64,000 nucleotides of DNA from CAZVKN01 sp964627035 (lineage in GTDB: Bacteria > Electryoneota > AABM5-125-24 > Hatepunaeales > Hatepunaeaceae). A program made the translations under genes and the position numbers. Under the pieces are notes generated by a model. The model was given only the letters and a program-made list of their open reading frames with translations, did no database searches and was not told where the DNA came from. This document shows positions 54,930-63,959 of the stretch, one piece after another (positions within the stretch are counted from its first letter, which is position 1; the number at the start of each line of letters is the position of its first letter). The DNA lies in contig CAZVKN010000012.1 of NCBI GenBank assembly GCA_964627035.1, positions 1 to 64,000 on the forward strand. Direction: 5' to 3'.

Positions 54930-56695
54930 ATCATCTCCCCAATTTCAGTCGAAAGTCGCTGCCTCCGGTACATCTGTGAATAAGTACCGTCTCTTCCGAG
55001 TAGATCCTTATGACTGCTGTGTTCGACAATTTCTCCCTCATCAAGCACGATTACCGAATCTGCTTGTTCCGCAATCGCAAGCCTGTGAGTGACTATCAGG
55101 GTCGTTCTACCGGTCAATCGCTGTGACATCCGCTCAATAATCTCAGCTTCAGTGTCTGAATCTACCGCAGACAGCGAGTCATCAAGTATCAAAATCGGTG
55201 TATCGAGCAGCAGAGCACGGGATAGAATCAATCTCTGCTGTTGTCCTCCGGAAAGTGTGACTCCTCGTTCTCCTAATAGGGTGATGTAACCATCTTTAAA
55301 TTCAGTAACATCCTCATCAAAACAGGCACTGAAAGCAGCATTATAAACCTCCTCATCAGTTGCGTCAGGTTTCCCGAAGCGTATATTCTCCATAATAGTA
55401 TCGGAAAATATGAAGGGTGTCTGGTCAACGTATCCAATCATTGCACGCAATTCGTGAGGAGGGATGTCGTCAATATTTCGATTGCCGATAAGAATAGTAC
55501 CTTCCTGTGCTTCATACAGCTTTGCGACCAACCGAACAAGACTGCTCTTACCGGAACCGGTTCTGCCGACAATGACAATCCGCTCTCCAGAATTAATGTT
55601 TACAGTTATGTTGTGAAGAACATCATCTCCTTGATCACGATACCTGAGATTGACGTTTCTGAATGAGATGTCGGGTGCAATTGTGATAGGTTCACCATCC
55701 CCATTACCGGAATGGGATTTAAACTGCTGTTTTACGTTTACTATCTCTTCAATGCGTTTGTGAGATGCAGCACCTCGCTGGTAGAGGTGCACGACCCAGC
55801 CGACTGAGATCATGGGCCATGTCATTAAGGACAGATAACCCATGAATGCGATGAACTCACCGAGTGTGATGGCTTCTGTTATGACGCGCTGACCACCGAG
55901 ATAGAGGATTGCGATGACTCCGAGGCTGATGATCAGACCGAGCAGCGGCATAAACAGTGCCTGAATTCGGGCAACCCGTAGTGATCGTTTGTAGTAAAGG
56001 TCACATACCGCATTGAACTGCACGGACTCATGGTCTTCGCGAGCGAACGCTTTGATCACACGAATACCGGAAAGGTTCTCCTGCACGTATGCCGTCATCT
56101 CACCATAAGTCTCCTGCTGCTCCAGATTTGCCTGATGAAGCTTACCTGATACGGCGAATACTGAAACACCGATAATCGGAACCAACAGAAAAACGAGCCC
56201 AGCCAATATAACATCGAGATAGATCATCATTGACGCAGACACAACGAGTGTCAATAGGGTGGCGGTAGAATACAGCATCGCAGGTCCCATCACCATCCGC
56301 ATCCGTTCGATGTCGTCGGTTGCGCGTGCCATTAGGTCTCCGGTCAGATTCCGGTCGAAGAATGACGGGGACAATCCCAGCAGGTGAGTGAAGAAGTTTC
56401 CCCGTATGTCATATTCAGCCCACCTTGACACACCGATCACGACGTTACGCATCCAGAACCTGAACAGACCTCCTATCAAGGATGCAATCACTATCAATCC
56501 AGAGAACAGGTAGAGATATCCAATCGGTTTTGTCTGCTGCAAGCTGTCAACACCGGCTTTCAGCAACATAGGTGCGATGGCATCGAAAGAAGCAGCCAGT
56601 ATTGCAGCAGTTAATCCAAAAATTATACGTTTCCGGTATGGTTTGAGGAACCGAAGTAGAGTTGCGAGATATTCGTTTTTCCGGCTAATTTTCAT
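54926..56695 (-). CDS. ABC exporter half-transporter, degenerate-site subunit
   Basis: A 589-residue half-transporter with six membrane helices. Its Walker A is GRTGSGKSS, its signature LSGGQQQRLILSRAL, and its Walker B ends ILILDDSLSAVD, with Asp where the catalytic Glu would be. The switch His is present (VTHRLAI). This is the pattern of the inactive-site subunit in asymmetric heterodimers. The ATG overlaps the stop of the upstream gene by four bases (ATGA), so all three genes form one coupled unit. Confidence 0.93.
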   Translation of the reverse strand: MKISRKNEYLATLLRFLKPYRKRIIFGLTAAILAASFDAIAPMLLKAGVDSLQQTKPIGYLYLFSGLIVIASLIGGLFRFWMRNVVIGVSRWAEYDIRGNFFTHLLGLSPSFFDRNLTGDLMARATDDIERMRMVMGPAMLYSTATLLTLVVSASMMIYLDVILAGLVFLLVPIIGVSVFAVSGKLHQANLEQQETYGEMTAYVQENLSGIRVIKAFAREDHESVQFNAVCDLYYKRSLRVARIQALFMPLLGLIISLGVIAILYLGGQRVITEAITLGEFIAFMGYLSLMTWPMISVGWVVHLYQRGAASHKRIEEIVNVKQQFKSHSGNGDGEPITIAPDISFRNVNLRYRDQGDDVLHNITVNINSGERIVIVGRTGSGKSSLVRLVAKLYEAQEGTILIGNRNIDDIPPHELRAMIGYVDQTPFIFSDTIMENIRFGKPDATDEEVYNAAFSACFDEDVTEFKDGYITLLGERGVTLSGGQQQRLILSRALLLDTPILILDDSLSAVDSDTEAEIIERMSQRLTGRTTLIVTHRLAIAEQADSVIVLDEGEIVEHSSHKDLLGRDGTYSQMYRRQRLSTEIGEMM

Positions 56696-57906
56696 CTCAT
56701 GTTCTCTATAGACACTGTGTCAAATTCTGTTTTGTTCTGTAATTGAATAGCTTCTCTCTCCCGTAAGGTGATTAGTCTAATGTGTGGCTTTATGCTGTAG
56801 AGATCAATATCACCGAACAGCCTCCACTCATGCTCTCCGCTCCAATCAGTCGTTTTCCCTTTTGCAATCTGAAAATATGGTTTATCCTCATCTAACATTG
56901 AGTCGTACAGTTCATCATCACCATAGATCACCCGACGTGCTTTATGCTCGTTCAGAAGTTTTACAGGGACAGCAATCCCGTATGGCTCGAATGTCCAACG
57001 ACCGAATGTTGATCTGAATCGGACATAACTGTTCAGTTGTGCCGGATTTACGGTTGTGAATGAGATCATAGGTTTCTGACCGCGAATCATTCTGTCCTGA
57101 CCACGTAGCACCCCCGACCGGATAATGTGCTCCAACGTAGCGAATCCATCACGAGGATTGCCATGACTGCTTGTTGTCAGCGCATCAAAATAGTCAGCTA
57201 TAGTTTCACCTGTCCAGGGCGCGTAATGCCCCCGCGTCCAGTGAAAAAGCATACCGTCCCATTCAGGATTGTGGCTTATTGACAGTTGACTGAGCAGTTT
57301 CCGCCATTCCGGTGGTTTTGGTCGCGGGTATTTGACCTGATATTCATTGTTACAATTACCACTTTCGCGAAGCATCCCGTCCCATCTACCGTCAGGACGA
57401 ATTGCAACAGGGATATGAACTGATGCATGATCAAAAAGCATCTTGTCACGGATAAAATACCGTTCCTGCTTTTTCAGTTTTCTATCTACTACCGGCATTG
57501 TGAACATTGTTTTATCAACGTCAAGATTGAGCTGAATTGTCAACCTGTTGACTGTGGACTCCATCAAAGAAGTAGATTGCGCCGGCAGAATTACAATCAG
57601 AGGTATCCCCACCTTACTTCCATACCACGAAACATAATCCCAACCGAGCAAATCACAACTTGAGACGAGTGTCCATCCTTGTTCTCGGGTAAAATGAACG
57701 GCTTCCCTTACACCGGTTAACCACGGTTCACTACTAAGTACTCTCTTCGGCAATCGTGACAACAGAACTGCGGCTGTTGTCGTTTTAGAAGAGGACGGAG
57801 TACCGATAGATGCAACCGGATAAGAATCTCTGTATGATACGGAATGGGATTCGTTATGTTTCCATTGAGACCGATATTCTTCAGCCGATTGTACAGTTAT
57901 ACTCAT
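56692..57906 (-). CDS. Unrecognised protein: SLOG-like N-terminal part and ART-like C-terminal part
   Basis: A 404-residue soluble protein. The N-terminal part (about residues 20-110: VASIGTPSSS, REQGWTLVSSCDLLGWD, YGSKVGIPLIVILPA) has the shape of a SLOG/DprA-like Rossmann fold, with a G-x-P-S-S start, a G-W-x-x-V-S-S strand and a G-I-P-L-I-V strand. The C-terminal part (MLFHWTRGHYAPW, ATLEHIIRSGVLRG, PMISFTTVNPAQL, SGEHEWRL) follows the H-x-T, I-x-x-G-x-L, S-F-T and E-x-E-W-R order seen in ADP-ribosyltransferase-like families such as DarT and DUF2971. Both assignments are inferences. The start is uncertain; ATG 57906 is preferred, with a GTG possible at 57975. It heads an operon with an ABC exporter pair. 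Confidence 0.55.
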   Translation of the reverse strand: MSITVQSAEEYRSQWKHNESHSVSYRDSYPVASIGTPSSSKTTTAAVLLSRLPKRVLSSEPWLTGVREAVHFTREQGWTLVSSCDLLGWDYVSWYGSKVGIPLIVILPAQSTSLMESTVNRLTIQLNLDVDKTMFTMPVVDRKLKKQERYFIRDKMLFDHASVHIPVAIRPDGRWDGMLRESGNCNNEYQVKYPRPKPPEWRKLLSQLSISHNPEWDGMLFHWTRGHYAPWTGETIADYFDALTTSSHGNPRDGFATLEHIIRSGVLRGQDRMIRGQKPMISFTTVNPAQLNSYVRFRSTFGRWTFEPYGIAVPVKLLNEHKARRVIYGDDELYDSMLDEDKPYFQIAKGKTTDWSGEHEWRLFGDIDLYSIKPHIRLITLREREAIQLQNKTEFDTVSIENMR

Positions 57907-58063
57907 AATACTGAAAGATAAGAATAACCGCTGCTGACAGTATAATGTTGCTGTCTCTTTAGTAAGTTCTATCACAAAAAAACGTGAGTAGATCTATCAG
58001 TGAAGTACAAGCCAATTGATTGACGTTGCAATCGTATTTTCATAGTAGAAATCGGTCAATTCA

Positions 58064-58092
58064 GTAGTCGTGGTTGTCTCAACCACGACTAC
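58064..58092. repeat. GTAGTC-type palindrome 5 (short form)
   Basis: GTAGTCGTGGTTG and CAACCACGACTAC form a perfect 13-bp stem around TCT. It lies between the divergent SLOG-like gene and the ACIII operon, where no gene is seen in about 260 nt apart from a second small stem (CTTTTACAG with CTGTAAAG near 58172-58197). Confidence 0.85.
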
Positions 58093-58234
58093 TGACTAAC
58101 AACACCTTTATATTGTTAATATAGATGAACATCTCAACAGCTCACTTGATTACACATCCGACATACATTACTTTTACAGATGACACGGCTGTAAAGTCGC
58201 TATTAAAGCTCTCCTACGATAAACATTAGGAATA

Positions 58235-58882
58235 ATGGCACAAATATTTCCCAAGAAACTGAACCGAGTTCCGATATTGATAATCATGCTTGTGTCAATT
58301 ATTGGAATAGGCTCGATTGCATTCATCTGGTACTACGGCTCTCCCAATTACACCGATGTAGGGTATCAGCCGATTCAACCGGTAAACTTCAGCCATAAGA
58401 TGCACGCAGGTGATCTCGGTATGGATTGTCGTTACTGCCACAGTCAGGTTGAATATTCTCCTGTAGCGAATGTCCCCCCAACACAGACATGCATGAACTG
58501 TCACACTTTGATTGGACTGGACAAGAAGAGTATAGATCCGATTCGCGAATCATGGGCAACCGGAAAACCCATCGAGTGGGTGCGTGTACACAACCTACCC
58601 AACTATGCATACTTCAATCACTCGGCACATGTAACAGCAGGAATTGGATGCGTATCGTGTCATGGAAATGTCAGGCAGATGCCGATCATAACCCAGAAGA
58701 AGCCGCTCAGCATGGGTTGGTGTCTTGAATGTCACCGGAATCCAGATCCTCATCTTCGCCCGGTTTCCGAAATGACCAACATGGAGTGGGAGCCCCCTGC
58801 TGATCATGAAAAATTCGTTGCTGAGTGGAAACAGCAGAAAAACATAAATCCACCGACAGATTGCTCGGGGTGCCACCGATGA
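58235..58882 (+). CDS. actA: Alternative complex III subunit ActA, pentahaem cytochrome c
   Basis: ActA is the membrane-anchored multihaem subunit of ACIII, the quinol:electron-acceptor oxidoreductase that replaces the bc1 complex. The 215-residue protein has one N-terminal membrane helix (about 13-33) and five CxxCH haem sites at 65-69, 86-90, 139-143, 163-167 and 210-214. A MGW motif precedes site 4. The start ATG follows AGGA by five bases. Its stop overlaps the actB start (ATGA). Confidence 0.95.
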   Translation: MAQIFPKKLNRVPILIIMLVSIIGIGSIAFIWYYGSPNYTDVGYQPIQPVNFSHKMHAGDLGMDCRYCHSQVEYSPVANVPPTQTCMNCHTLIGLDKKSIDPIRESWATGKPIEWVRVHNLPNYAYFNHSAHVTAGIGCVSCHGNVRQMPIITQKKPLSMGWCLECHRNPDPHLRPVSEMTNMEWEPPADHEKFVAEWKQQKNINPPTDCSGCHR

Positions 58883-61848
58883 GTAAACCGATGGAACAAA
58901 TGACAGGTAAAGAGTACTGGCGCAGTTTGGACCAATTGGCTGATACGCCTGAGTTTCGTGAGAAGCTGGCACGGGAATTTCCTGAAAACAGCAGTGAGCT
59001 TGCTGATCCGGTCACAAGGCGCGGATTCCTCAGGGTGATGGGAGCTTCGATGGCACTGGCATGGCTTTCAGGATGCCGCCGACCTATTGAGAAGATTGTA
59101 CCGTATGTGAAGGCACCTGAATCAACCGTACTCGGAGTGCCGCAATATTATGCTACGACCATGCCGTTCGGTAACAATGCTTTCGGCTTGCTGGTTGAGA
59201 CTCACGAGGGTCGTCCGACTAAGGTTGAAGGTAACGATTTTCACTCTACATCATATGGCAGCAGTAATGCCTTTGTGCAGGCTTCAATTCTAAACCTGTA
59301 CGATCCTGACCGTTCCGATATGGTTCTGAAAAACGGAAACAACTCAACATGGGATCAGTTTATCGCAAGCTGGAAACCTCTGTTTGACAAATATGGTCTG
59401 GCAAAAGGTGAGGGATTGGCAATCCTGTCCGAACCGACCTCTTCTCCGACTCAGTCCAGATTGAAAAAGCGATTTGGTTCATTGTTCCCCAAAGCAAAAT
59501 GGGTTACATACGAGCCTGTCAGCGATGAAAACATAGTTGAAGGTATTCAGACGGCAACAGGGAAGAAGTACCAGCCCGAATATCGCTTCGACAATGCGAA
59601 GATGATCTTGTCGCTTGATTCAGATTTCCTGCTGATGGAGAGCAATAACATTATCAACTCACAACGGTTTGCTGACAGTCGTCACGTTGATGATGAACAT
59701 GGCGATATGAGCCGTCTGTACACAGTAGAAAGCGGTTTCACTATCACCGGAGCGATGGCGGATCACCGGATGAGACTTCAGAGTCGTCAAATAGGTGCGT
59801 TTGCCGCTGCATTGGGATTGGAGTTACAGGTTTTAGGAGTTGAGATTCAGGTTGATCTGTCTAATTACTCCACACATCAATTCGACAGGAAATGGTTGAA
59901 AGCCTTAGCAAAAGATCTAATAGTCAGCAAGGGTGAGTCAGTCATTCTCGCGGGTCGTCGTCAACCCGCATCGGTTCACGCGCTAGTTACTACAATCAAT
60001 GCTGCACTCGGTAACAACGGCAAGACCATCAATTACCGAGAACTCGAGCATTCCGAGACATCTTCACGTACTGCTCTGAGAGCATTGACAGATGACATGA
60101 AAGGCAAGAGTATCTCTACGCTGGTGATACTCGGTGGCAATCCGGTTTACAACGCACCGGTTGATCTTGAGTTCAAGAGTGCACTGAAAAGCGTCGAGCA
60201 CACAGTTCACATCAGCAGCTCCGTTGACGAGACATCCCGCAATGTGGAGTGGCATCTGCCGCAGTCTCATTTCCTTGAGAGCTGGGGAGATGCTCGTTCT
60301 ATTGACGGTTCACTGAGTGTCATTCAACCGATGATAGAACCTCTGTTTGGTGGTCACAGCACTATCGAACTGCTGAATGTCCTGATCACAGGTGAATCTG
60401 TGCGGGGACACGATCTGGTTCAGGAAACATGGCGGGAGATTGTAAAGGAATCAGATTTCAATTCGAGCTGGCGAAGGGTCTTGCATGATGGTCTGCTGGA
60501 GAACGAAACTGAACTAAATATAAAACCTTCTATCAATAAGGATGCAGTTGCAAACCTAATTGACAGCAACCCGTTTCCAACCGATAAAGCTGATGCGAAA
60601 AATTTGGAAGTTGTTTTTCAAGCAGATCCGAGTGTTTATGATGGAAAATACGCTAACAACGGCTGGCTGCAAGAGCTTCCCGACCCGATTACCAAACTGA
60701 TGTGGGACAACGCTGCCATCATGAGCCCGAGAACTGCAAAGGAGATGGGAGTGGAGACTCAGGATGTCGTCAGGTTGACCTATCGTGGCAGATCGCTGAA
60801 CATGGCGGTTCATGTTTTGCCGGGTCAGGCGGACTATTCCATTACCCTTCCGCTTGGTTACGGCAGGACTGCAGGGGGAAGAGTTGCAGACGGACCTGGT
60901 TTTGATACATACAAACTGCGTACCGTTGCTGCTGATGGTTTTGGTATCGGTTTAACTATCAATCTGACTAAAGAAACGTACAAACTGGCGAATTCGCAAG
61001 AGCATAGCGCGATGGAAGGTCGTCCGCTGATTCGCGAAGGGACGCTTGAAGAATACAAACATCATCCTGAGTTTGCTCAGGAGATGGTGCATGTGCCGGA
61101 GCTTCAGTCGCTGTGGAAAGAGCACAAATATGACGAAGGATACCAGTGGGGCATGACCATTGATCTGAACCGCTGCACCGGATGTAACGCCTGCGTCATC
61201 GGTTGTCAGAGTGAGAACAACATCCCGATAGTCGGCAAGGATCCCGCTGCATATGGTCGCGAGATGCACTGGATCAGGATGGATCGGTACTTTAACGGTG
61301 ACGAGAATAATCCGGAAATGGTACATCAACCCGTTGCATGCCACCATTGTGAGATGGCTCCCTGCGAGCAGGTCTGTCCGGTTGCTGCCACCACTCATGA
61401 CAAGGAAGGATTGAACAACATGGTGTATAACCGATGTATCGGTACGCGGTATTGCTCGAACAACTGTCCGTACAAGGTGCGTCGCTTCAACTTCTTCAAC
61501 TATACCAAGGAAATTCCTGAAATCGTGCAGATGGCTCAAAATCCGGATGTGACAGTGAGATCAAGGGGTGTGATGGAGAAGTGTACTTATTGTTTGCAGC
61601 GAATAAATCGTTCCAAGCACAATGCTAAACGGAATAACACGACTGTTGCCGATGGAGACATTGTGACAGCTTGCCAGCAAGCCTGTCCGACGAATGCTAT
61701 TCTGTTCGGTAATGTTAACGATCCGAATTCAGAAGTGTCTAAGATTAAGAAGCAAAATAGAAATTATGAAATGCTGGCGGAGTACAACCTCCGACCTCGC
61801 ACGTCGTATCTGGCAAAACTCCGCAATCCGAATCCGGAGCTTGTTTAG
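58879..61848 (+). CDS. actB: Alternative complex III subunit ActB, iron-sulphur protein
   Basis: A 989-residue protein joining a molybdopterin-oxidoreductase-like domain (no cofactor expected in ACIII) to a ferredoxin-type domain. A Tat-like signal RRGFLR is at 47-52, with a lipobox-like LSGC at 63-66, implying a periplasmic lipid-anchored protein. The C-terminal part holds the Cys motifs CTGCNACVIGC, CHHCEMAPCEQVCP, CIGTRYCSNNCP and CTYCLQR...CQQACP for three [4Fe-4S] and one [3Fe-4S] cluster. The start overlaps actA. Confidence 0.95.
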   Translation: MSKPMEQMTGKEYWRSLDQLADTPEFREKLAREFPENSSELADPVTRRGFLRVMGASMALAWLSGCRRPIEKIVPYVKAPESTVLGVPQYYATTMPFGNNAFGLLVETHEGRPTKVEGNDFHSTSYGSSNAFVQASILNLYDPDRSDMVLKNGNNSTWDQFIASWKPLFDKYGLAKGEGLAILSEPTSSPTQSRLKKRFGSLFPKAKWVTYEPVSDENIVEGIQTATGKKYQPEYRFDNAKMILSLDSDFLLMESNNIINSQRFADSRHVDDEHGDMSRLYTVESGFTITGAMADHRMRLQSRQIGAFAAALGLELQVLGVEIQVDLSNYSTHQFDRKWLKALAKDLIVSKGESVILAGRRQPASVHALVTTINAALGNNGKTINYRELEHSETSSRTALRALTDDMKGKSISTLVILGGNPVYNAPVDLEFKSALKSVEHTVHISSSVDETSRNVEWHLPQSHFLESWGDARSIDGSLSVIQPMIEPLFGGHSTIELLNVLITGESVRGHDLVQETWREIVKESDFNSSWRRVLHDGLLENETELNIKPSINKDAVANLIDSNPFPTDKADAKNLEVVFQADPSVYDGKYANNGWLQELPDPITKLMWDNAAIMSPRTAKEMGVETQDVVRLTYRGRSLNMAVHVLPGQADYSITLPLGYGRTAGGRVADGPGFDTYKLRTVAADGFGIGLTINLTKETYKLANSQEHSAMEGRPLIREGTLEEYKHHPEFAQEMVHVPELQSLWKEHKYDEGYQWGMTIDLNRCTGCNACVIGCQSENNIPIVGKDPAAYGREMHWIRMDRYFNGDENNPEMVHQPVACHHCEMAPCEQVCPVAATTHDKEGLNNMVYNRCIGTRYCSNNCPYKVRRFNFFNYTKEIPEIVQMAQNPDVTVRSRGVMEKCTYCLQRINRSKHNAKRNNTTVADGDIVTACQQACPTNAILFGNVNDPNSEVSKIKKQNRNYEMLAEYNLRPRTSYLAKLRNPNPELV

Positions 61849-61894
61849 GTTTGTTGAATGCTGTCGGGTCGCCATGCTTGATAGCAAAAAGGGG

Positions 61895-61918
61895 AGCAGT
61901 GACATTCCTGTCACTGCT
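61895..61918 (+). other. Perfect hairpin after actB
   Basis: AGCAGTGACA (61895-61904) pairs with TGTCACTGCT (61909-61918) around TTCC. There is no T run; it may protect the actAB mRNA 3' end or act as a processing site in the 177-nt actB-actC gap. Confidence 0.6.
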
Positions 61919-61954
61919 GTACGGACACAAATGTTCGTTCTCCACTGAGTTAAG

Positions 61955-61980
61955 GTTGTCAACCACAGCGGGTTGACAAC
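61955..61980 (+). repeat. GTTGTCAACC...GGTTGACAAC palindrome
   Basis: Ten-base perfect arms around ACAGCG. The sequence matches the right arm of the inverted repeat after fusA at 16660 in the core (GTCAACCAC-GCGGGTTGAC), so it belongs to the same family. Confidence 0.8.
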
Positions 61981-62025
61981 AGAATCCAAAGTAATTATCA
62001 GAACCGCATCATAAATAACCTCTAT

Positions 62026-63420
62026 ATGAGTATAACAACAAATAGTCCCGATACAGCAGTTAAAACGCTGCTTAGAGGGGAACAATCATTCCACAGCATT
62101 AGCGAATCCATCAGTGGAATCGTTGAGAATAAAACCAATGTGGTGTGGTGGATAGCCTTTCTGCTGTCAAGCTCGCTGATGATGGTGATGTTTACCATGA
62201 TTGGCTATCTGATTTGGGAAGGAACCGGAGTTTGGGGGATTCAGAATCCGGTCGGCTGGGGATGGGCAATTGTCAATTTTGTCTTCTGGGTCGGTATCGG
62301 TCATGCAGGAACTCTTATCTCCGCCATCCTGTTTCTTTTAAGGCAGAAGTGGCGTACCTCGATCAACCGCTTTGCCGAAGCGATGACTCTGTTTGCAGTG
62401 ATCTGTGCTGCAATATGGCCCGGCATTCATGTCGGTCGTGTATGGGTGGCGTACTGGTTCGCGCCAGTGCCTAACCAGATGGCAATGTGGCCCAATTTTC
62501 GCTCACCTCTGATGTGGGACGCATTTGCAGTCAGCACATATTTTATATGTTCACTGTTGTTCTGGTATCTCGGTTTGGTTCCCGATCTTGCAACACTTCG
62601 TGATCGTGCGACAAACCGCATCCGCAAGATCTTTTTCGGACTGACGTCACTCGGATGGAGAGGTGGAAATCGGCAGTGGAAACATTACGAGCTGGCATAT
62701 CTTATCCTCGCCGGAATTTCAACACCTCTGGTTCTGTCGGTACACAGCATCGTCAGCACCGACTTTGCGACCTCGATTCTGCCCGGTTGGCACACGACAA
62801 TCTTCCCACCGTATTTTGTCGCTGGAGCGATATTTTCCGGATTTGCCATGGTTATGACGCTGGCGATCCTTGCGAGATTGGTTTACCCGCCAATCAAGAA
62901 TTTCATCACAGTTGACCATCTTGAGAAGATGTCGAAGATTATGATGCTGACCGGTATGTTGGTCGGATATGCCTACATGATGGAATTCTTCATTGCCTGG
63001 TACAGCGGTAATGATTACGAAATATTTGCCTTCGTCCGCAGAGCTTTCGGACCCTACGCCTGGGCATACTGGATCATGGTCACATGCAACGTCATATCAC
63101 CACATATTTTCTGGTTCAAGAAACTAAGAAGATCTATTGCTGTTCTGTTTGTGATGTCAATCGTTGTCAATATCGGTATGTGGTTTGAACGGTTTGTCAT
63201 CATTGTGACCACGCTGTCGGCTGACTTTCTTCCCGCAGCTTGGGGATACTACAAACCGACATGGGTTGATATGGCTACATTTGCAGGATCGTTCGGGCTG
63301 TTTATGACTATGTTCCTGATATTCCTTCGCTGGCTGCCGATGGTTGCCATGTCTGAAGTGAAAGGTATTCTACCGGAAGCAGATCCTCATAATCCAGATT
63401 ATCACAAGGGGGATCACTGA
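62026..63420 (+). CDS. actC: Alternative complex III subunit ActC, NrfD-like quinol-binding membrane protein
   Basis: A 464-residue polytopic protein with ten predicted membrane helices of the NrfD/PsrC type, which forms the quinol site. Family features include FVFWVGIGHAGTLISAILFL near residue 90, SVHSIVSTDFATSILPGWH (about residues 241-259) and WFERFVIIVTTLS (about residues 386-398). The start ATG follows a gap with two palindromes. Its stop overlaps actD (TGATG). Confidence 0.95.
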   Translation: MSITTNSPDTAVKTLLRGEQSFHSISESISGIVENKTNVVWWIAFLLSSSLMMVMFTMIGYLIWEGTGVWGIQNPVGWGWAIVNFVFWVGIGHAGTLISAILFLLRQKWRTSINRFAEAMTLFAVICAAIWPGIHVGRVWVAYWFAPVPNQMAMWPNFRSPLMWDAFAVSTYFICSLLFWYLGLVPDLATLRDRATNRIRKIFFGLTSLGWRGGNRQWKHYELAYLILAGISTPLVLSVHSIVSTDFATSILPGWHTTIFPPYFVAGAIFSGFAMVMTLAILARLVYPPIKNFITVDHLEKMSKIMMLTGMLVGYAYMMEFFIAWYSGNDYEIFAFVRRAFGPYAWAYWIMVTCNVISPHIFWFKKLRRSIAVLFVMSIVVNIGMWFERFVIIVTTLSADFLPAAWGYYKPTWVDMATFAGSFGLFMTMFLIFLRWLPMVAMSEVKGILPEADPHNPDYHKGDH

Positions 63421-63959
63421 TGAGTGACAAACACAAAGCTCAAGGGCTGCTCGCTCAGTTTGATAATCCGGCACATCTGCTCCTTGCAGCCGAAAAGGTA
63501 CGCGATGCGGGATATAAGGATTTCGACTGTCACAGCCCATTCCCGATTCACGGTATGGACGATGCGATGGGGGAGAAGAAATCTAAAGTGAGTTTGATTG
63601 CCGGTATCGGTGCAATAATCGGCGGTAGCTCAATGGTGGCATTGACTTGGTGGGTTGGTGAATACGGCTATCCGATGATAATTTCCGGAAAGCCATACTT
63701 CGCCTATCAAGCATACTTCCCGGTAGTATTCGCTATTGCGGTGCTTCTCGCAGCATTTGGATCACTGTTTGGTTTTATGTCACTGATGAAACTTCGCTTT
63801 CATCATCCGGTTTTCTATTCTGATAGATTTGCCAAAGTAACCGATGACGGATTCTTTGTTAGTATCGAAGCGACAGATTCACAATTCCATGAGGACAAAA
63901 CAAAGTCATTCCTTGAAGAGATCGGTGGATCAAATGTGGAGGTATTGAAAGAGTCATGA
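63420..63959 (+). CDS. actD: Alternative complex III subunit ActD
   Basis: A 179-residue DUF3341 protein with an N-terminal soluble part (LLAQFDNPAHLLLAAEKVRDAGY, read in parts; DCHSPFPIHGMD) and two membrane helices (about 59-80 and 96-122). A C-terminal tail has VSIEATD. ActD is a peripheral membrane subunit of ACIII. It starts at ATG 63420, overlapping actC, and its stop overlaps the next gene. Confidence 0.94.
   Translation: MSDKHKAQGLLAQFDNPAHLLLAAEKVRDAGYKDFDCHSPFPIHGMDDAMGEKKSKVSLIAGIGAIIGGSSMVALTWWVGEYGYPMIISGKPYFAYQAYFPVVFAIAVLLAAFGSLFGFMSLMKLRFHHPVFYSDRFAKVTDDGFFVSIEATDSQFHEDKTKSFLEEIGGSNVEVLKES

Noticed and set aside
57730..57860. Degenerate P loop (G-T-P-S-S-S-K-T) in the SLOG-like protein
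   Set aside because: The final Gly before Lys is missing and no Walker B follows; the pattern fits a SLOG-type first loop better.
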